Assembly: GCF_002953935.1 (NCBI RefSeq)
Contig: NZ_CP026514.1
Location: 2,976,001-3,040,000 of the forward strand
Reading direction: 5' to 3'
Length of the DNA stretch: 64,000 nt
Source of the DNA: Arthrobacter sp. PGP41
GTDB taxonomy: Bacteria; Actinomycetota; Actinomycetes; Actinomycetales; Micrococcaceae
A program made the position numbers and the translations under genes. Every line of letters starts with the position of its first letter. Position 1 is the stretch's first letter. The notes beneath the pieces were generated by a model. It was not told where the DNA came from. It was given only the letters and a program-made list of their open reading frames with translations, and searched no databases. Shown here in pieces: positions 28,233-36,753 of this stretch.

Positions 28233-29471
28233 ATGGCCCACATCGTCCGTTCCGCCGGCAACAGTCCTTCCCCACGCTGGGAAGGGCATGCCAAAGGATC
28301 GACGGCGTACGCCAGAATTCTCGCTGGCCTTTCCTTTGCGGGTGTGGCGACCTTCGCGCAGCTCTATTCCACCCAGGCCGTCCTGCCGATCGTGGCCTCG
28401 GACCTTAAGGTCACGGCAGCCGAGGCGGCCCTGACCATCTCCCTGGCCACCGTGGGACTCGCGGCGACGGTGATCCCCTGGTCCTTCCTGGCGGACCGCA
28501 TAGGGCGGGTCCGGGCGATGACGTGGGGCATCTCGGTGGCCACCGTCCTGGGGCTGCTGGTTCCCCTGTCCACCAGCTTTGGCATGCTCCTCACCCTCCG
28601 GCTGATGGAAGGCATGGCACTGGGCGGCATCCCTGCCATTGCCATCGCCTACCTCAACGAAGAGGTCACCAAAGCGCATGCGGCCCTGGCAGCGGGAAGC
28701 TATGTTGCCGGCACCACGCTGGGCGGCCTTGCCGGCAGGCTGGTGGCCGGGCCGGCCGGTGAACTGTGGGGCTGGCGGGCAGCCGCACTGGCTGTCTCAA
28801 TCCTTGCCACGCTCGCCGCGGTCGCGTTCCTGGTCCTGGTGCCGCGGGCCCGGGGCTTCGTCTCCGCCCCGGCATCCGGCCTGCGCGGCGCCTTCCGGAC
28901 CTTGGGCGGCCACCTGCGGAACGTCCGCTTGCTGGTCCTCTACGGCCAGGCCTTCCTGACGATGGGCGGGTTCGTGGCGGTCTACAACTACCTCGGGTTC
29001 CGGCTTTCAGGCGAACCGTTCGGCCTGCCGGGAACGTTGATCAGCCTGATCTTCCTGGCCTACCTGTCCGGGACCGTCACCTCACGCTGGTCCGCCGGGC
29101 TGACCCTGCGCTTCGGGCGCCGCAGCGTCCTCCTCGCCGGCCTGGCGCTTTCAATGGCGGGACTTGCGCTGACGCTGACGCAGTCCCTCCCCCTGATACT
29201 CGCCGGCCTTGTGGTGTTTACCGGCGGCTTTTTCGCCGCCCACAGCATCGGGTCAGGCTGGACCGGCGCCCTCGCCGGTACGGGCCGGGCGCAGGCCGCC
29301 TCACTCTACAACCTGGCCTACTACCTGGGGTCCAGCATCATCGGCTGGGCGGGCGGCCTGGCCTTCCAGTCCCTGGGCTGGAACGCACTGGCCGCGGCAG
29401 TCATGGTCCTTGCCTGCCTCACCGCGGCAGCTGTCGCCGTCGTCCATCCCCGGCGAGAACCCCGCGCGTAA
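28233..29471 (+). CDS. MFS transporter, YnfM/AraJ-like exporter
   Basis: A 412-aa polytopic membrane protein with twelve predicted segments. The FSTQAVLP-like start of helix 1 (LYSTQAVLPIVASDLKVTAAEAALTIS), loop 2-3 motif A (FLADRIGRVRAMTWG) and LRLMEGMALGGIPAIAIAYLNEEV are typical of the YnfM branch. Substrate is unknown; relatives export arabinose-like sugars or drugs. It is divergent from a LysR regulator that is its likely controller, and leaderless. Confidence 0.88.
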   Translation: MAHIVRSAGNSPSPRWEGHAKGSTAYARILAGLSFAGVATFAQLYSTQAVLPIVASDLKVTAAEAALTISLATVGLAATVIPWSFLADRIGRVRAMTWGISVATVLGLLVPLSTSFGMLLTLRLMEGMALGGIPAIAIAYLNEEVTKAHAALAAGSYVAGTTLGGLAGRLVAGPAGELWGWRAAALAVSILATLAAVAFLVLVPRARGFVSAPASGLRGAFRTLGGHLRNVRLLVLYGQAFLTMGGFVAVYNYLGFRLSGEPFGLPGTLISLIFLAYLSGTVTSRWSAGLTLRFGRRSVLLAGLALSMAGLALTLTQSLPLILAGLVVFTGGFFAAHSIGSGWTGALAGTGRAQAASLYNLAYYLGSSIIGWAGGLAFQSLGWNALAAAVMVLACLTAAAVAVVHPRREPRA

Positions 29472-29601
29472 AGGCAGCTGCACGAATTATGTGCCCCTCT
29501 GAAGGCAGCCGCCGCACAAAAATTCGGCTGCAGAGCCCGTGCGAACCCGAAAGCGCATATCCGCAGGTCTAGGATGAACAAAGGACCATAGAGGAGTTGC
29601 A

Positions 29602-30105
29602 GTGAGCACGAACGCCAGGAATCCCAGGCCGGGAGCGCACCTTGAGCCGCTGGATGCGATTGACGAACGGCTCCTGGCGGCGCTGGTGGCTGATGCGCGG
29701 ATCTCCAACAAGCAGCTTGCGGAACTTGTCGGGATTGCCCCTTCCACGGCCCTGATGCGGACACGCGCCCTGTCCGAACGCGGGATCGTTCAGGGCTACG
29801 AGGCCAAGCTCAGCCTTTCTGCCATCGGGCGGTCCGTGCAGGCGCTGGTTGCCGTGCGCCTCCGCGCCCACGACCGTGACCAAATTGACCGCTTCACCTC
29901 CCGGGTGCCCCACCTGCCCGCGGTGCTGTCCACGTTCCACACCTCAGGCTCCGTGGACTACCTGCTGCACATCGCCGTCGCCACTACCGAGGACCTGCGG
30001 GACTGGGTCCTCGACAATCTGGCAACTGATCCGGTGGTGGGGCACACGGAAACCACGCTGGTCTTCGAACACATCCAGGGCAATCACGGTCCGCTCCCTG
30101 AGTAG
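29602..30105 (+). CDS. Lrp/AsnC family transcriptional regulator
   Basis: A 167-aa regulator. The HTH (about 18-65) reads LDAIDERLLAALVADARISNKQLAELVGIAPSTALMRTRALSERGIVQGYEA in three helices, followed by the ligand-binding RAM/alpha-beta domain with the Gly turn STFHTSGSVDYLLHIAV. GAGGAG precedes the GTG start, and TAGGAT about 30 bases upstream may be its -10. It converges with the MFS gene at 30123. Target and effector amino acid are unknown. Confidence 0.9.
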   Translation: MSTNARNPRPGAHLEPLDAIDERLLAALVADARISNKQLAELVGIAPSTALMRTRALSERGIVQGYEAKLSLSAIGRSVQALVAVRLRAHDRDQIDRFTSRVPHLPAVLSTFHTSGSVDYLLHIAVATTEDLRDWVLDNLATDPVVGHTETTLVFEHIQGNHGPLPE

Positions 30106-30122
30106 ATGCCCGGCGGAACGGA

Positions 30123-31376
30123 CTAGGCAGCGGCCCTGCGGCCGATGACCGCGAGGCGGAAAGTCACGGCTGCGAGGCTCAGAGCAGCCGCACCGCACAA
30201 CAGGACGAAACCCGCTACGGCGGCCGGCACGCCCACCACGCCGGAGGCCCAGCCCAGCCCAAGGACCGGCACAGCGCTTCCCAGGTACGTGATGACATAG
30301 ACAGTGCTGACAATCTGGGCATGCAGTGATGCCTCCACCTTGGCCGCCACCTCGTTGAAAACGGTGCGGAAGGCGATGCCCTGCCCGGCCCCGGCCGCCA
30401 CGGTGGCTGCCACCAGCAGCAGCGGGCTTTGCCAGGCTCCCGCGGCGCCCAGGAGAAGCACGGACACGCCCAGGACTGCAAGACCGGCCGGAACCACGTA
30501 GCGGCCCCGGAAGGTCAGGAGCTGGCTCAGCGCCGAGGATCCCAGGGCCAGGCCGGCCAGCACGCCAACCAAGGGGCGCGAGTCTGTCTCCAGGACCTGC
30601 GCAAAGTAGCCGGGTGCAAGGGATAGGCAGAAGCCGAAAACCGCGAAGCTGAGGAAGCCGACGCCGGCAGCGAGCCAGAATGCGCCCCTCGCCTCCCGCG
30701 ACACGGACGGACGGCGGGGCGCCAGTGCCCGCAGCGCCCTGGCCGGGGCCGGAGGATTGATTGCCGGGCGGGCATGGAGCAGGTACAGCGGCACCAGGAG
30801 GCCGGCCAGAACCAGCGAATGGACGTAGTAGGGTGCGGTGGTCGGGCCGGGGAGGAGGGACAGCAGTCCCCCAATAACGGGTCCGGCCGCCACTCCCCCG
30901 GACGACGCCAGCAAGGTGAACCGGGATGCCCACTCAGGACGGGACGGGAGGAGCTCGCGCAGGGCTGCGGCACTGGCCCCGGTTGCCAGCGCAACGGCTG
31001 CGCCCTGCAGCGCCCGCCCGGCGCATAGGGCAGCGAGCGTCTGTGCCTCGGCAAAGAGCCAGCCGCCTCCCAGCCCGATGACCACAGCGAGGATGAGCGC
31101 AGCCCGGCGCCCGATGTGGTCCGACCAGTGCCCGGCCAGCATAAGCGTGGCCACCAGCGACAGGACATAACTGGCAAATGCGGCGGTCACGCCCAGCGTG
31201 GACAGCCCGAGCTCCGCCTGCAGGAGCGGATACAGCGGCGTCGCGAGGTTGGCACCCACCAGCAGAACGAAAATGACAGCGCCGGCCATCACCAGCCGCG
31301 CCGTGGTGGATGCATCCCAGCCCGCCCGGGCAGCAGCCGGGGCAGGGCGCATCCGGAGCTCGCTGAAGACCGTCAT
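30123..31376 (-). CDS. MFS transporter
   Basis: A 417-aa membrane protein with about twelve segments. Motif A is GHWSDHIGRRAAL (between segments 2 and 3) and the N-terminus NLATPLYPLLQAELGLST is typical of sugar/drug efflux MFS. The ATG at 31376 has an AAGGCGG site before it; 37 in-frame codons upstream are rejected since they give an unlikely Arg/Pro-rich extension. It is divergent from an Lrp/AsnC gene, and convergent with another, so either could regulate it. Confidence 0.85.
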   Translation of the reverse strand: MTVFSELRMRPAPAAARAGWDASTTARLVMAGAVIFVLLVGANLATPLYPLLQAELGLSTLGVTAAFASYVLSLVATLMLAGHWSDHIGRRAALILAVVIGLGGGWLFAEAQTLAALCAGRALQGAAVALATGASAAALRELLPSRPEWASRFTLLASSGGVAAGPVIGGLLSLLPGPTTAPYYVHSLVLAGLLVPLYLLHARPAINPPAPARALRALAPRRPSVSREARGAFWLAAGVGFLSFAVFGFCLSLAPGYFAQVLETDSRPLVGVLAGLALGSSALSQLLTFRGRYVVPAGLAVLGVSVLLLGAAGAWQSPLLLVAATVAAGAGQGIAFRTVFNEVAAKVEASLHAQIVSTVYVITYLGSAVPVLGLGWASGVVGVPAAVAGFVLLCGAAALSLAAVTFRLAVIGRRAAA

Positions 31377-31534
31377 GTGGCGCCGCCTTTTGGTTCTGAC
31401 CGCGGCAGGTGGTCCTTGTGGGAGTCCGGCGCGGGGTGGATATCCGATGGCACAAGAATGCGGCACTTCTGCTCCATTGCTCGACATTCTCGTGGCCTAT
31501 TGCGCAAAAACGTCAAAATCCTGCCGTCCATGTG

Positions 31535-32029
31535 ATGCAGAATGACCATATGAACAATCTGGATGCCACCGACCTGAATATCCTGCTGGCCCTTATCCGG
31601 GATCCCAGGATCCAGGTCGGTGAACTCGGCGAGTCCCTGGGCATCGCCCGGAACACGGCCCAGACGCGGCTGCGCCGCCTCATCCGGGCAGGAGTACTGA
31701 GGCCGGGCGGCCGCGAAGTGGACCTGGAGGCCGTGGGCTATGACGTGGTGGCCTTCGTGACGATTGAGGTCTCGCACCGGGAGCTGGACGGCGTGGTGGC
31801 CGCACTGCGACTGATCCCCCAGGTCCTGGAAGTTCACGAAATCTCCGGACGCGGCGATGTCTGGTGCCGGGTGGCAGCGACGGACACCCACAACCTCCAG
31901 TCCTCCCTAAGGCAGGTCCTGAGGATCAAGGGCGTGATCCGGACCGAAACCGTGCTGGCCCTCCATACCCATATCCCCTACCGCACCGAGCCGCTGATCA
32001 GCGGCCTGGCCAAGGCGTCGAACACCTGA
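31535..32029 (+). CDS. Lrp/AsnC family transcriptional regulator
   Basis: A 164-aa regulator with HTH at about 8-55 (LDATDLNILLALIRDP, then the recognition helix ARNTAQTRLRRL) and the RAM domain (VVAFVTIEVSHREL, VLEVHEISGRGDVWCRVAATD). An ATG at 31550 is an alternative start. It is divergent from the MFS gene; the shared 158-base gap has an 8-bp palindrome TTGCGCAA (31500-31507) that could be part of an operator, which is a weak guess. Control of the exporter is inferred from position. Confidence 0.87.
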   Translation: MQNDHMNNLDATDLNILLALIRDPRIQVGELGESLGIARNTAQTRLRRLIRAGVLRPGGREVDLEAVGYDVVAFVTIEVSHRELDGVVAALRLIPQVLEVHEISGRGDVWCRVAATDTHNLQSSLRQVLRIKGVIRTETVLALHTHIPYRTEPLISGLAKASNT

Positions 32030-32047
32030 CGTCCGCGCCCGGGCGGC

Positions 32048-32053
32048 TAGGAT
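32048..32053 (+). promoter_or_regulatory. Leaderless -10 element (TAGGAT) for the DUF1761 gene
   Basis: TAGGAT, seven bases, ATG at 32061; no ribosome site between the stop of the Lrp gene and this start. Confidence 0.5.
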
Positions 32054-32060
32054 TTCCAGA

Positions 32061-32486
32061 ATGGATTGGCTCTCGTACGTTTCACAGATCAACTGGCTGG
32101 CCGTGCTGCTGGCCTTCGTCGCAACCATGGCCATCGGCTTTGTCTGGTACATGCCCGCAGTCCTGGGCAACCGGTGGATGGCTGCCATCGGCAAGACGGA
32201 GGAGGATCTCAAGAACATCAGCGGCGGGGCAGCCATCTGGGTCCCGATGATGGCAGCCGCAGCCCTGACCGCGATCCTGCTGGCCGTCCTGATCACCAAG
32301 CTCGGGCTGGACAGTGCCGTGGCGGGCGGCTGGTTTGCCCTGGTTGCGGGACTGGTCTTCAGGGCAGGCGGCCACGTCATCCACAACGGCTTTGCCGGGC
32401 GCCCGGCAGCCGTCACGCTGATCGACTCCGGCCATGACCTGGTGGCCATGACGGTAGCCGGTGCCATCATCGGAGGAATGTCCTGA
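32061..32486 (+). CDS. DUF1761 family membrane protein
   Basis: A 141-aa protein with four predicted membrane segments. The start INWLAVLLAFVATMAIGFVWYMPAVLGNRWM splits into helix 1 and the WYMP motif of DUF1761, then a short charged loop (GKTEEDLKN). Function of the family is unknown. It is followed by corA and a 174-aa gene on the same strand. Confidence 0.8.
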   Translation: MDWLSYVSQINWLAVLLAFVATMAIGFVWYMPAVLGNRWMAAIGKTEEDLKNISGGAAIWVPMMAAAALTAILLAVLITKLGLDSAVAGGWFALVAGLVFRAGGHVIHNGFAGRPAAVTLIDSGHDLVAMTVAGAIIGGMS

Positions 32487-32523
32487 TGGTGGCCGTTGCC
32501 CTCCCGGCGGGAGGCCGGCGCCC

Positions 32524-33519
32524 ATGACCATCATTGACAACGCCGTCTACGTCAACGGGGTCCGCCATGTCGAGCCCGAAAACCTGGAACAGACCTTCGA
32601 AACGCTGGCCCGGCACGGAGGAATGGCCTGGATCGGCCTCTACCGGCCCACCGAGCAGGAAATGGCCGCCGTTGCCGCTGAATTCGGCCTGCACGCGCTC
32701 GCAGTGGAGGACGCCATCTCGGCCCACCAGCGCCCCAAAATCGAGCGTTACGAGGACAACCTCTTCACGGTCCTCCGGCCTGCACGGTACCTGGACGCGA
32801 CCGAAACGGTTGAATTCGGCGAGCTGCACATCTTCACGGGGAAGAACTTCGTGGTCACCGTACGGCACGCCGAGACGGCCGGAGTTGCCAAGGTAAGGCA
32901 GCGCCTCGAAAGCCGGCCGGACCTGCTGCGGCACGGCCCCGAGGCCGTGCTCTACGCTCTGCTCGACCGGGTTGTGGATGACTACGGGCCCGTGGTGGCC
33001 GGCCTTGAAAACGACATCGATGAAATTGAGGACCAGCTCTTTAGCGGTGACACTGCCGTATCCCGGCGCATCTACGAGCTCGCCCGGGAGGTCATCCAGT
33101 TCCAGCGGGCCATCCATCCCCTGCCGGACATCATGCGCCAGCTTAAGCAGGGCTTTGAAAAGTATGATGTGGAGACCGACCTCCGGCACAGCCTCCGTGA
33201 CGTTGAGGACCACGTGGAACGCGTGATCTCCCGGGCCGATTCCTTTCGCGACCTGCTGCAGAACGCCCTGACCCTGGACGGCACCCTCACCGCCAACCGG
33301 CAGAACGAGGCTAGCGCCAAGCAGAACGAACAGGTGAAGAAGATATCCTCCTGGGCTGCGATCCTCTTTGCACCGTCCTTCGTGGCCGGGATCTACGGGA
33401 TGAATTTCGACCACATGCCCGAGCTCCACTGGGAGCTGGGGTACCCGATTGCGATCGGGCTGATGATCGCGACGGCGGCCCTCATGTACGGCATCTTCAA
33501 GAAGAAGGGCTGGCTGTAA
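32524..33519 (+). CDS. corA: CorA family magnesium/divalent cation channel
   Basis: A 331-aa pentameric channel subunit. A large cytoplasmic funnel domain (about 1-265) with a long helix is followed by two membrane segments. The selectivity motif YGMNFDHMPEL (about 296-306) sits between them and the protein ends in a basic KKKGWL tail. The ATG at 32524 is preferred since the open frame upstream overlaps DUF1761. Co and Ni transport are also possible in the family. Confidence 0.92.
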   Translation: MTIIDNAVYVNGVRHVEPENLEQTFETLARHGGMAWIGLYRPTEQEMAAVAAEFGLHALAVEDAISAHQRPKIERYEDNLFTVLRPARYLDATETVEFGELHIFTGKNFVVTVRHAETAGVAKVRQRLESRPDLLRHGPEAVLYALLDRVVDDYGPVVAGLENDIDEIEDQLFSGDTAVSRRIYELAREVIQFQRAIHPLPDIMRQLKQGFEKYDVETDLRHSLRDVEDHVERVISRADSFRDLLQNALTLDGTLTANRQNEASAKQNEQVKKISSWAAILFAPSFVAGIYGMNFDHMPELHWELGYPIAIGLMIATAALMYGIFKKKGWL

Positions 33520-33522
33520 GAG

Positions 33523-34047
33523 ATGGAAACGGGGCCGCAGCCTCCAGTTCTCCGGGAAGGCCGCATTATTGTTCCCGGCAGCAGCCGCCAGTTGGCTGCC
33601 TACGGCCTTTTCCATCCGCAGCCCGACCGGCGCAGGGCTCTCCCATCCGGCTCCCGTACATTCGATGCCAAGGCCCTGGAGCATGACCTGCTGTGGCTCA
33701 GCTTCGATGAACTGTGCGCGCCGGGCACCTCAGTGGAGGACTACTCCGTCCTGGCGGCCGGCCCGGAGCTGTGCGTTATTGACGGCGTGCCCGCTCCGGA
33801 CCCTGCGGATGCAGGGTTCCGGGCAGAGGCCTGGGAGCAGTTCGCCGCCGTTCTTGCCGTCCTCGCGGCCAGGAATGCGACGCTTTTTGTTGTGGGCACC
33901 AGGCCCATGGACTGGGCAGCCGCCTCGGCTGGCGCCAAGGACCCACGGCTGCGTGCCTCCCTTGCCGGCATCGACAGGCTCCTGGCGGGCCTTGAAAGGG
34001 TCGAATCGGACGAGACCGTAGCCGTTGAGGGCGTTTCGGGGAGTTAG
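33523..34047 (+). CDS. ZapE/AFG1-like C-terminal domain protein lacking the ATPase core
   Basis: A 174-aa cytoplasmic protein. The core LLWLSFDELCAPGTSVEDYS, VIDGVPAPDP and AWEQFAAVLAVLAARNATLFVVG follows the order of the C-terminal part of AFG1/ZapE ATPases (F-ELC, DY, VP, RF--L-D-LY, L-). No Walker A or B is present, which family members carry in the N-terminal half. It starts three bases after corA, so it may be in its operon. It may be a decayed copy or a stand-alone domain. The family call is from memory of the pattern and is moderately secure. Confidence 0.5.
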   Translation: METGPQPPVLREGRIIVPGSSRQLAAYGLFHPQPDRRRALPSGSRTFDAKALEHDLLWLSFDELCAPGTSVEDYSVLAAGPELCVIDGVPAPDPADAGFRAEAWEQFAAVLAVLAARNATLFVVGTRPMDWAAASAGAKDPRLRASLAGIDRLLAGLERVESDETVAVEGVSGS

Positions 34048-34058
34048 GCGGGGGACCT

Positions 34059-34220
34059 TCATTGCGGAGCTAAAGGGGATTGGGACCCCAGACCTCTTCG
34101 ACCCTTGGGGATGCCGTCAGAATTGATGGCACGAGATGAAGCGGCGGCATATTTTTCAACAACATCGTCGCCCGGAACAGTGAGAAGCCGCTGCGCCACA
34201 GCCTGTGGGTCGTCACTCAC
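34059..34220 (-). CDS. Possible 53-aa peptide coupled to the DUF4259 gene
   Basis: A GTG start overlaps the DUF4259 stop as GTGA, a coupling arrangement. The predicted peptide begins VSDDPQAVAQRLL, has a helical character for about 30 residues, then reads through the degenerate tRNA-Ala segment. No family is recognised. It could be chance in high-GC DNA. Confidence 0.3.
   Translation of the reverse strand: MSDDPQAVAQRLLTVPGDDVVEKYAAASSRAINSDGIPKGRRGLGSQSPLAPQ
34065..34101 (-). repeat. Degenerate 3' half of a tRNA-Ala (candidate att remnant)
   Basis: Aligned by eye with the intact tRNA at 37668-37740, 30 of 36 positions match with one gap, including GGAGCTAA at the 3' end and GACCTCTTCGA. 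The T stem is changed in a compensated way (GGAG/CTCC to GGGG/CCCC), while the T loop is damaged. It has the same orientation as the intact tRNA gene 3.6 kb away. Confidence 0.6.
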
Positions 34221-34615
34221 GCCAGTGCTGCCCTCAGTCGCTCGGAGAGGTTGTCGAGGGATTCCTTCCACTCCGGCTCGTCCGCCTCGTCCCAGAGTTC
34301 GGCAAGCTCGGATTCCTCGCCGACAACCCGTTCAACCGCTTCGAGGGCCAGCTGCGCGTCTTCAGCTGTGAGCTCGGCCCCGTGGGCGGTCACCCACGTT
34401 GCGACGTCCTCGGGCAGGTCGCCGTGCGGGTTTCCCTGCGCAGCTGCGGTGATCTCGGCGGCCGCAACGGCGACGCTCCCGTCCGGCGCGTCGATGTAGC
34501 CGTCGGCCACAGCGTTCAGACCCTGGCGGACGACCTCCGCGCCGCCGGCTTCGAGCTCTTCGAGCCAGTCCAGGGCATCGTCGTTCTCGAAGGCCTGGAA
34601 TCCCCATGCACCCAT
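34217..34615 (-). CDS. DUF4259 family protein
   Basis: A 132-aa acidic protein starting MGAWGFQAFENDDALDWLEEL, the DUF4259 signature (G-W-G----F-ND-A-DW). The rest is mainly helical with repeated Ala/Glu. Function is unknown; family members are often scattered and linked with toxin or contact-dependent loci, which is not shown here. AAGGAG lies before the ATG. It lies in the stretch bounded by the tRNA remnant and the intact tRNA-Ala. Confidence 0.75.
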   Translation of the reverse strand: MGAWGFQAFENDDALDWLEELEAGGAEVVRQGLNAVADGYIDAPDGSVAVAAAEITAAAQGNPHGDLPEDVATWVTAHGAELTAEDAQLALEAVERVVGEESELAELWDEADEPEWKESLDNLSERLRAALA

Positions 34616-34645
34616 GTCTTGCTCCTTCTCATTAGTCCGAATATT

Positions 34646-35530
34646 CTAGGCCGACCGCAGGTCGCGGACGTTGGCCTGAAGATAGCGTGCCACCCACTCC
34701 TGAAGCCGGTCAGTGCTCCAGGTCGGCGTGGCAACCAGGAGGATCTCACGGTCCTCACAGACGACGCGGGTGATGCCGTCTTCCTCCTTGAGGGCTTTGA
34801 TCATGCGGCCCACCACCCTGTTGTGCTCAAAGACGATGTCCTCCCGCAGCGCCACCTCAAGCTCCCGGCCGCGGAGCTCGTCATCGCCCAGGTCTTCCAC
34901 CTCGACGAGCGGCTCGTCCTCGGCCATCTCATCATCGTCCGGGCGATCACCCTGGTTCAACTGCTCGATGAGTCTGCGCGCGTAATTAGCCATGGTGTCA
35001 TCCGGGGACTCGCGAAAACCGGTGAGGCTGCTGTAGGCGTGGACCCTTGGCAGTCCGGGGAGGTAGTTGTGGTCCTCCCCCGTGCCGCTGGCCAGGACGG
35101 GGTGCTTGTTGAGGTGGTATCGCCTGATGCGGTGGTGGGCGATCTCCCACCGCGCCTCCGGGGCGTGCTGCTGCACGACCTCACCCAGGTAGGACACCAG
35201 CCCGTCGATCAGGAACAGCGACTCCAGCGGCAGGGCGTGCATTACCTCATACTCATGCCGCGTCCAGGAGGGCCATTGTTCCCGCGGCGCGCTGTTCGGA
35301 TCAGTTGCGCCGCCGGGCGCGTCGAACACCGTGAGGTGGGCGAGGATCCACCGCCACAGCGGAACCAGGCTCTCGATAGAGCCATCCAGCAGCGCGTCCG
35401 GGTCCTGGCCGTCGGCGACCAGCGCCTCCCGCAGCCGGTCCAGCGCCGGCCCGCGCTCCGCCGGGTATTCCCGGAAGGCAGCTTCGGCCTGTGCCTTGGT
35501 CATGTCGATGTAGTTGACGTACTTGGTCAT
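34646..35530 (-). CDS. Hypothetical acidic protein, unrecognised
   Basis: A 294-aa soluble protein with no family I recognise. It begins MTKYVNYIDMTKAQAEAAFREYP; a Trp-rich helical part (about 50-75, PLWRWILAHLT) and a region with LFLIDGLVSYLGEVVQQ follow. A strongly acidic stretch (about 195-225, DDDEMAEDEPLVEVEDLGDDE) precedes a C-terminal domain (about 235-294). The pattern is reminiscent of immunity-type proteins but that is only a guess. A GAAGGAAGAGGG site supports the ATG at 35530; longer in-frame extension runs antisense to the next gene. Confidence 0.65.
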   Translation of the reverse strand: MTKYVNYIDMTKAQAEAAFREYPAERGPALDRLREALVADGQDPDALLDGSIESLVPLWRWILAHLTVFDAPGGATDPNSAPREQWPSWTRHEYEVMHALPLESLFLIDGLVSYLGEVVQQHAPEARWEIAHHRIRRYHLNKHPVLASGTGEDHNYLPGLPRVHAYSSLTGFRESPDDTMANYARRLIEQLNQGDRPDDDEMAEDEPLVEVEDLGDDELRGRELEVALREDIVFEHNRVVGRMIKALKEEDGITRVVCEDREILLVATPTWSTDRLQEWVARYLQANVRDLRSA

Positions 35531-35544
35531 GGCGTCCCCTCTTC

Positions 35545-36348
35545 CTACCGGCCGCGCATAGCAAAGGTATTGACGGTCTTCTGCCCCGTCCGGCGCTTCC
35601 GCCGGCGCCTGCCCGGACCATTGAACGGCGGCCGGGGCTGGCCGAGCCGTGGGCCGGTCCAGTACCTGCCGCCGATAAGAATGCCGGCCAGGACTCCATA
35701 GGCCCACGCGAATGGAAGGGCCGTCTGGTCTGTGGCACCGCCGACCAACGCCAAGGCAATCCAGCCGACAGGTACAACCAGGAGGAGGCCGTTCCTGACC
35801 TGCAACGGTGGCGCGAAGCGGAACAAGGCCCAGCCTCCCAGGACCGAGACGGCAAGGACGGCGACAGCAGTCATTGTCGGTGACAGCAATACGAGCCCTG
35901 CTGTACCGATTGCGGCCAGCACCAGGCCACACACGCCGTTGATCACCGCGAGACGCCGCCCGCCGGTGAAGCTGCCGTCGGCTTGACGGATGCGTTTCGG
36001 CTGTTTGAATTCCGTCCCGGCCCGCGGGCCGCGCCACACATATCCGCCACCAATTGACCCGACGATGAACCCGAGGAACCACGGTCCCGCTGCAGGAACA
36101 CCCAGGCCGTTCTCGATGGAGGTCAACGCAAGGAAGTTCAGGAACATTGCCCAGAGCGTCACAGTGAAAGCGCGCTCTGACTGCGAGACGACCCGGTACG
36201 CGAGGACCGCGCAGACCACCGACAAGGTGAAAAAGAATGAGGCCTCAAATAGCCAGTTGTGGAAGAACCATACGAACACGGCTATCAACAGCGCGATCAA
36301 TGCGGCATGGACGACCCGTACATTCCATCGGCCAATTCTCTTCAGCAA
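35545..36348 (-). CDS. Hypothetical membrane protein
   Basis: A 267-aa protein with about seven hydrophobic segments: two near the N-terminus (about 13-53), two between 60 and 105, two between 130 and 180, and one or two between 185 and 225. It ends in an Arg/Lys-rich cytoplasmic tail (GRRRRKRRTGQK). It uses a TTG start with no good ribosome site. No family is recognised. It lies 14 bases before the acidic protein gene and is probably co-transcribed. Confidence 0.6.
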   Translation of the reverse strand: MLKRIGRWNVRVVHAALIALLIAVFVWFFHNWLFEASFFFTLSVVCAVLAYRVVSQSERAFTVTLWAMFLNFLALTSIENGLGVPAAGPWFLGFIVGSIGGGYVWRGPRAGTEFKQPKRIRQADGSFTGGRRLAVINGVCGLVLAAIGTAGLVLLSPTMTAVAVLAVSVLGGWALFRFAPPLQVRNGLLLVVPVGWIALALVGGATDQTALPFAWAYGVLAGILIGGRYWTGPRLGQPRPPFNGPGRRRRKRRTGQKTVNTFAMRGR

Positions 36349-36519
36349 AGCCCTACCCCCATGGAGTCAAGGATAGGTCAGCAGCGTGTGCCCCATGTCA
36401 TCAATCCGGGCTGCTAGCGGCCAGTCCGTGCGCGTACTGGGAGCGGCCGCGGTCCAGCACGACCCGGGGCCGCCCATTACCTCCAGGGGCGCCCGGCCCG
36501 CCGCCACCTTCCAGCCCTT

Positions 36520-36753
36520 CTACCGCGGTCCGCCACGCGTGGTCACCAGCAGATCGCCGACCTGGCAGTCCAGGACGTCGCAGATCGCGGTCAAAGTGGA
36601 GAACCGGATGGCCTTGGCCCGGTCGTTCTTGAGCACCGACAGGTTCACCAGGCTCACGCCGACCTGCCTGCTGAGCTCGGTCAGGGTCATCCCGCGCGCT
36701 TCCAGGAGCTCATCGAGCAGGCAGTGGATGTCGGAGGAAGCGTCGGCAGGCAT
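36520..36753 (-). CDS. Cro/C1-type HTH regulator (YozG-like)
   Basis: A 77-aa single-domain repressor-type protein. The HTH lies at about 12-70, with MTLTELSRQVGVSLVNLSVL as helices 2-3 and a helix 5 ICDVLDCQVGDLL. It is the usual partner of DUF2975 membrane proteins; its ATG shares its first base with the DUF2975 stop (TGATG). It probably autoregulates the pair through the 35-bp inverted repeat upstream. Confidence 0.88.
   Translation of the reverse strand: MPADASSDIHCLLDELLEARGMTLTELSRQVGVSLVNLSVLKNDRAKAIRFSTLTAICDVLDCQVGDLLVTTRGGPR

Noticed and set aside
29473..29531. Imperfect inverted repeat after the MFS gene as a terminator or regulatory hairpin
   Set aside because: The pairing is broken by several mismatches and the loop is large; too weak to call.
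31500..31507. TTGCGCAA palindrome as an Lrp-type operator
   Set aside because: An isolated 8-bp palindrome is expected by chance at low frequency and no second site is phased with it.
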